The notes beneath the pieces are model-generated. The model was given only the letters and a program-made list of their open reading frames with translations. It was not told the origin of the DNA and searched no databases. Shown here piece after piece: positions 6,011 through 9,158 of a stretch of DNA of 9,158 nt; positions within the stretch are counted from its first letter, which is position 1; each line of letters starts with the position of its first letter. This stretch comes from Anaerolineales bacterium. Its GTDB lineage: Bacteria > Chloroflexota > Anaerolineae > Anaerolineales > E44-bin32. The translations under genes were made by a program, and so were the position numbers. The stretch lies in the NCBI GenBank assembly GCA_030606845.1, contig JAUWFP010000069.1, forward strand, positions 1 through 9,158. Direction: 5' to 3'.

Positions 6011-6016
6011 ATTATA
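6011..6016 (-). promoter_or_regulatory. Candidate -10 box of the peptidase promoter
   Basis: The minus strand reads a perfect TATAAT about 30 nt before the peptidase ATG, giving a leader of roughly 24 nt. The best -35 match, TTGAAC, is 21 nt away, longer than usual. A run of six T lies between them. Confidence 0.5.
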
Positions 6017-6160
6017 TCGGAAAAAAGTGCCCTGCCTGTTCAAACATTAGTACTGCTGGGCAAAATTATCATAATTAGGTCTTTACCAGAAACTGTGGAA
6101 AAATGACCTGTGATTCTCCAACGCTGGTTATGGGTCGTTGTTTTTTTGTGGAGTCAGGAC

Positions 6161-6195
6161 GGGATTGCTTCGTCATTTCGTTTCTCGCAATGACA
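6161..6195 (-). repeat. TGTCATTGC-type palindromic repeat, copy B1
   Basis: On the minus strand it starts TGTCATTGCGAG and ends GCAATCCC, with an ATTGC/GCAAT outer stem around a 17-nt core. The core contains a CGAAATGAC piece resembling the end of the TTTC-type repeats, so it may be a hybrid. Confidence 0.65.
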
Positions 6196-6223
6196 AGTAC
6201 AGGAAGGGCTCTGCACCAACAAG

Positions 6224-6251
6224 TGTCATTTCGAGCGAAGCGAGAAATCCC
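6224..6251 (+). repeat. TGTCATTTC-type palindromic repeat, copy B2
   Basis: 28 bp with the same fold as A3: outer ATTTC/GAAAT stem (6228-6232 with 6244-6248), opposed GA dinucleotides, GC/GC inner stem and a GAA triloop. Outside the 3-nt loop it is identical to A3. Confidence 0.8.
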
Positions 6252-6303
6252 TATGATGCCGCTCTTGAAAACTACATTTCTGGAAACCGAATACTAAATT
6301 TAA

Positions 6304-6413
6304 TGTCATTGCGAGCCCATTCGGCTTCGCTCAGGCTAAACTCCGCGAAGCAATCTCATCCTTATCTTGCGCGGAGATTGCCACGTCGCCCTGACGGGCT
6401 CCTCGCAATGACA
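6304..6413 (-). repeat. 110-bp composite palindromic element, copy B3 (inverted partner of A4)
   Basis: Its reverse complement matches 3396-3505 at 108 of 110 positions. The two differences both lie in the stretch next to one end (AAGTCG versus AAGCCG, and ATGAGC versus ATGGGC). The ends TGTCATTGCGAG and CTCGCAATGACA are intact. With A4 it brackets a 2,798-bp segment holding the YtxH-like and peptidase genes with their promoters. Confidence 0.9.
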
Positions 6414-6440
6414 GGCGAAGGAAGGTCCCTCACTAATAAC

Positions 6441-6465
6441 TGTCATTTCGACAGAGCCGCGATGC
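6441..6465 (+). repeat. Half copy of the TGTCATTTC-type repeat (B4)
   Basis: TGTCATTTCGA and the start of a core are present, but no matching GAAATCCC end follows. It appears to be a truncated or degenerate copy. Confidence 0.5.
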
Positions 6466-6527
6466 AACAAAGGAATAATAATTCCGCTGGGAGGGCTTTA
6501 TTACCATTGATTTAATTAAGAATGAGC

Positions 6528-7958
6528 CTACCCCCGGTCTACGGCCAACGTTGTGTCGTCAGCGCGAACGACTGGCAGCTGGACAGTAAAGCGGCTGCCC
6601 CGCCCCGGTTCGCTCTGTGCGACCAGCCGTCCCTGGTGACTGCGAACAATCTCACGGGTTATAGCCAGACCAAGACCCACGCCCCGATCCATACCACCCG
6701 GGCGAGCTTTATCCAATTGATAAAAACGCTCGAAGATGCGTGAGAGTTCTTCCTCTGGGATACCAGGCCCGGTGTCCTCAACATGGATCGAAATCCACCC
6801 CTCCGCATACTCCCCCCACAGGGACACCTGCCCGCCTTCAGGGGTGTGCTTAATGGCGTTATCAATTAAGTTCATAAAAACCTGCGCCAGGCGATCGCCA
6901 TCACCGATCAATACAGGCAGTTGACCGACCTTATTGATGACATCCACTCCCGCCTCGGCAGCTTTCACGCTCAGGCGCTCAACAACGGCTGAAAGAAGAG
7001 CATTAATTTCGACACGATCCTGGTGAAAATCGATCTGCCCAGCATCCATGCGCGCCAGCTCGAGCAGGTCTTCTACCAGCCGGTGCAATCGCTGGGCCTC
7101 GTCATAGACGACTTGCGCCGCGTGTTGCTGCGATTCCTCGTCTTGCGCGGTGCCGTCAAGGATCGCTTGAGCGAAGCCCTGAATAGAGGTCAACGGTGTT
7201 TTGAGTTCGTGGGAGACATTGGCGACAAAATCGCGCTGCGCTTTCCGCCCTGCCTGAACGCGCGTGACCATTTCGTTGAAAGTGAGAGCAAGACCCCGCA
7301 CTTCCTCTGGGCCACCCGGCTGTAAGCGTTGATCGAAATCACCCGCCGCCACAGCCCGGGAGACCTCAGCCATCCGGTCTAAAGGTGCAGCAACCCAACG
7401 CGACATCAGCCATGACAGGAAGATCGAGATGAGCAAGGCAATCCCTGCAGCCTGAAGGATGGGTCTCAAGACGCTATCCCACCATAGCCGTAAGTTCTGT
7501 AATGTGGGGCGCGGTGAGGCGAGGATGATCCGGGAGTGTTGAACCAGCGACTGGGAGATGTACAGCCAGATCCCTTCACCCGCTTTGCCGAAACGTCCCC
7601 GTACGATCTCTTGACCCGTTCCGCTCTGCTGGAGCACTTCCTCGGGAACCGGGCTCTCCGTTGAACGACTATCAGCCAGGACTTCACCTTGTGGATTGAT
7701 GATAATGACGCGCGCACCTGACATCTGATCCATTCGCTCGATCGTCGAGTTTAGCTCCACTCCCTCTAGCTCCAGGAGAAACCTCCCCTGTCCACGGGCG
7801 ATTGTCGGAAGACTCCGTTCCAGGCTGAGATACACACGTTGGTCTCCAGAAGGACTTCTTAACAACAAGAACAGCAGGCTGACTGCAACGAAGAGCAGAA
7901 CCAGCCCTGCAACCAGGAGATAGGTCAAGAACAATCGGGATTGCAGCGAACGGAACAC
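6528..7958 (-). CDS. Sensor histidine kinase with HAMP domain
   Basis: 476 residues. A membrane helix at about 9-33, an extracytoplasmic sensor region at about 34-165 with the PAS/PDC-like strand GARVIIINPQGEVLADS, a second helix at about 166-186, then HAMP at about 187-240. The dimerisation and phosphoacceptor helix has H250 in FVANVSHELKTPL. The ATPase domain shows the N box MNLIDNAIKHT (362-372), the G1 box DTGPGI (395-400), IFERFY (408-413) and the G2 box GVGLGLAI (426-433). It is an intact HPK1a-type kinase that autophosphorylates H250 and passes phosphate to the adjoining regulator. The start is GTG 7958: GAGG, overlapping the regulator's TGA stop, lies 5 nt upstream, so translation is probably coupled. 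The stimulus is not readable; the layout is like PhoR/ResE/WalK sensors. No strong terminator follows. Confidence 0.96.
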   Translation of the reverse strand: MFRSLQSRLFLTYLLVAGLVLLFVAVSLLFLLLRSPSGDQRVYLSLERSLPTIARGQGRFLLELEGVELNSTIERMDQMSGARVIIINPQGEVLADSRSTESPVPEEVLQQSGTGQEIVRGRFGKAGEGIWLYISQSLVQHSRIILASPRPTLQNLRLWWDSVLRPILQAAGIALLISIFLSWLMSRWVAAPLDRMAEVSRAVAAGDFDQRLQPGGPEEVRGLALTFNEMVTRVQAGRKAQRDFVANVSHELKTPLTSIQGFAQAILDGTAQDEESQQHAAQVVYDEAQRLHRLVEDLLELARMDAGQIDFHQDRVEINALLSAVVERLSVKAAEAGVDVINKVGQLPVLIGDGDRLAQVFMNLIDNAIKHTPEGGQVSLWGEYAEGWISIHVEDTGPGIPEEELSRIFERFYQLDKARPGGMDRGVGLGLAITREIVRSHQGRLVAQSEPGRGSRFTVQLPVVRADDTTLAVDRG

Positions 7959-7965
7959 GGAAACC

Positions 7966-8646
7966 TCAATTTACAAGTTTATAGCCTACGCCTGTCACGG
8001 TATCGATCCGAACCTGGTTGCTTGCCGCGATGCGCTTTCGCAAGTGGGCAACATGGACATCTACGGTGCGTGTCTGCCCATAGAAATCGTAGCCCCAAAC
8101 CAAGTTCAACAACTGTTCACGACTCAAAACGATTCCCTTATGCTCAACCAAAGTGAGCAATAAATCGAATTCTTTCATCCTCGTTTCAACCACTTGACCG
8201 GCTACACTGACCTCCCGGCGCGCCGGGTCGATCGTCAGATCGCCAACGTGAATTGGGCTGTCATCCCGCCGCGGTGCACGCTCCGCCCTCCGCAGGATGG
8301 CTTTCACCCGGGCAACCAACTCACGGGGATTGAAGGGTTTGGTCACATAGTCGTCTGCGCCCAGTTCTAGCCCAACGATTTTGTCGACGTCGTCATCACG
8401 GGCGGTCAGCATGATAATTGGAACATCACTCTCGGCGCGGACACGCCGGCAAACCTCGAAGCCATCGACTTCGGGCAGCATGATATCTAAAATAACGAGC
8501 GCTGGCTCAAGCGAATCGATTTTCTCCAGAGCTTGCTGCCCATCCATAGCATCCTCAACACGATAGCCATCCCGCTCCAGGTAGAGCCGGGTGAGGTCTA
8601 GGATATTCGCCTCGTCATCGACAACGAGAATGAGTTCGCCCGTCAT
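7966..8646 (-). CDS. OmpR/PhoB-family response regulator
   Basis: 226 residues. The receiver domain (about 4-118) has the acidic pocket D10-D11, phosphoacceptor D54 in LVILDIMLPEVDG, T81 and K103 in TKPF. The winged-helix DNA-binding domain (about 130-225) contains RMKEFDLLLTL, SREQLLNLVWG, RTVDVHVAHLRKRI and the closing GVGYKLV. Phosphorylation by the kinase encoded 7 nt downstream should promote dimerisation on direct repeats in target promoters. ATG 8646 is preceded by GGAGAGGG with a 4-nt gap. The 172 nt upstream, to ridA, carry no terminator I can identify. Weak promoter-like sequence is present there (TTGGCC near 8743-8748, followed by AT-rich AAATAT). Targets cannot be named, but the peptidase and YtxH genes nearby are candidates to test. 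Confidence 0.96.
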   Translation of the reverse strand: MTGELILVVDDEANILDLTRLYLERDGYRVEDAMDGQQALEKIDSLEPALVILDIMLPEVDGFEVCRRVRAESDVPIIMLTARDDDVDKIVGLELGADDYVTKPFNPRELVARVKAILRRAERAPRRDDSPIHVGDLTIDPARREVSVAGQVVETRMKEFDLLLTLVEHKGIVLSREQLLNLVWGYDFYGQTRTVDVHVAHLRKRIAASNQVRIDTVTGVGYKLVN

Positions 8647-8818
8647 TGTGCCCTCTCCGATGCATCCCTCGTGCTTCGCCGCCGCTCATTGTTGACGCGA
8701 AACATGCAGCAAAGCAGAAATATTTACTTGGTGCTGTACCAGGCCAACCGGGCGTTGAGACATCTTTGTCAGCACCCAGCCCTGCAGGATCCTAATTTTT
8801 TCCCAAACTTACTTCTTT

Positions 8819-9158
8819 CTAGTCACCCAGCGCGATCGCTTCGATCTCAACGGCTGCCCCTTTCGGCAGCGCCGCAACCTCTACGGTTGAACGGGCGGGT
8901 GATTCGTTCGGGAAGAACTCCGCATATACCGCGTTCATCAATGTAAACTCGGCCATATCCTGCAAAAATACCGTCGTCTTCACGACTTGTTCAAGCGATG
9001 AACCGCCAGCTTTTAGTACCTCAGCGAGATTCTTCAACGCCTGGCGTGTCTGACCTTCAACACCACCCGCAGCGAATTCACCGGTTTCAGGGTCCACACC
9101 GAGCGAGCCCGAGGCGAAGATAAAATTCTCCGTCCGGATCGCGACCGAGTATGGCCCA
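8819..9158 (-). CDS. ridA: RidA family reactive intermediate deaminase, 5' end outside window
   Basis: 112 residues are visible, ending at TAG 8819. The frame stays open to the window edge, so about 15 N-terminal residues are missing. The GTG at 9097 is internal: upstream residues continue as family sequence, GPYSVAIRT then FIFASGSLGVDPETGE. RidA hydrolyses enamine/imine intermediates released by PLP enzymes such as threonine dehydratase, in the cytoplasm. Conserved elements include the GPYS tyrosine, the PARSTVEV arginine that binds the substrate carboxylate, and VEIEAIA near the end with the active-site glutamate region. VVKTTVFLQDM is the typical central helix-strand segment. The retained arginine favours true deaminase activity rather than a diverged Rid subfamily. 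It lies 172 nt before the response regulator on the same strand; a functional link is not evident. Confidence 0.95.
   Translation of the reverse strand, partial: GPYSVAIRTENFIFASGSLGVDPETGEFAAGGVEGQTRQALKNLAEVLKAGGSSLEQVVKTTVFLQDMAEFTLMNAVYAEFFPNESPARSTVEVAALPKGAAVEIEAIALGD

Larger units (their letters stand above)
5981..6527. other. 547-bp intergenic region with the second repeat cluster
   Basis: This lies between the start of the peptidase gene and the end of the histidine kinase gene. The first 150 bp hold the peptidase promoter and otherwise AT-rich sequence. Copies B1 to B4 of the repeats occupy about 6161-6465. The kinase mRNA has only a weak candidate terminator, a 5-bp GGAAT/ATTCC hairpin (6472-6485) followed by TTTGTT on the minus strand, so the folded repeats may contribute to 3' end formation. 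Plus-strand open frames here are translations of the repeats and are not credible genes. Confidence 0.7.

Noticed and set aside
6138..6515. Plus-strand open frame of 125 codons in the repeat cluster
   Set aside because: It is a translation of palindromic repeats (it contains the SVISSEARNP type of string typical of translated TGTCATTTC repeats), with no ribosome site or domain.
9095..9097. GTG 9097 as the start of ridA
   Set aside because: In-frame sequence upstream to the window edge encodes the conserved GPYS and FASG elements of the RidA N-terminus.

Overview
This 9.2-kb window looks like chromosomal DNA of an environmental bacterium, most likely Chloroflexota (Anaerolineae-like). That placement rests on the mix of a YtxH-like small membrane protein, a long anchored HExxH peptidase and abundant short palindromic repeats. 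It is an inference without any search. Strong ribosome binding sites and AT-flanked hairpin terminators are visible, and nothing looks phage- or plasmid-like. Most genes lie on the minus strand.

Layout. (1) 1-945, plus: 3' part of an alkaline-phosphatase-superfamily (PglZ / nucleotide phosphodiesterase-like) enzyme. (2) 1056-3047, minus: read in transcription order, a 78-residue SelW/Rdx-family selenoprotein with an in-frame UGA (2811-3047), the D-aminoacyl-tRNA deacylase dtd (2289-2738), and, probably from its own promoter, an SPFH/prohibitin-family membrane protein (1056-2078). (3) 3048-3572: a 525-bp divergent intergenic region filled with palindromic repeats, with a promoter at each edge. 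(4) 3573-3794, plus: a YtxH-like protein, then a shared bidirectional terminator, then a large membrane-anchored zinc metallopeptidase on the minus strand (3959-5980). (5) 5981-6527: a second repeat cluster. One of its elements is a 110-bp near-identical copy (two mismatches) of an element in the first cluster, in inverted orientation. (6) 6528-8646, minus: an OmpR/PhoB-type response regulator followed 7 nt later by its sensor histidine kinase. (7) 8819-9158, minus: the 3' part of ridA.

The most important item is the selenoprotein. A conventional reading ends it after 11 codons, because codon 12 is TGA. Read through as selenocysteine it gives a complete SelW-like protein with a CxxU redox motif. 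A perfect 7-bp stem with a GTG triloop begins 15 nt after the UGA, as expected of a bacterial SECIS element. The organism should therefore encode SelA, SelB, SelD and tRNA-Sec elsewhere.

The second item is the repeat family. Short hairpins with TGTCATT tips share one fold: a 5-bp outer stem, opposed GA dinucleotides and a variable inner stem. They occur singly and as head-to-head pairs, and two 110-bp copies bracket the YtxH and peptidase genes.
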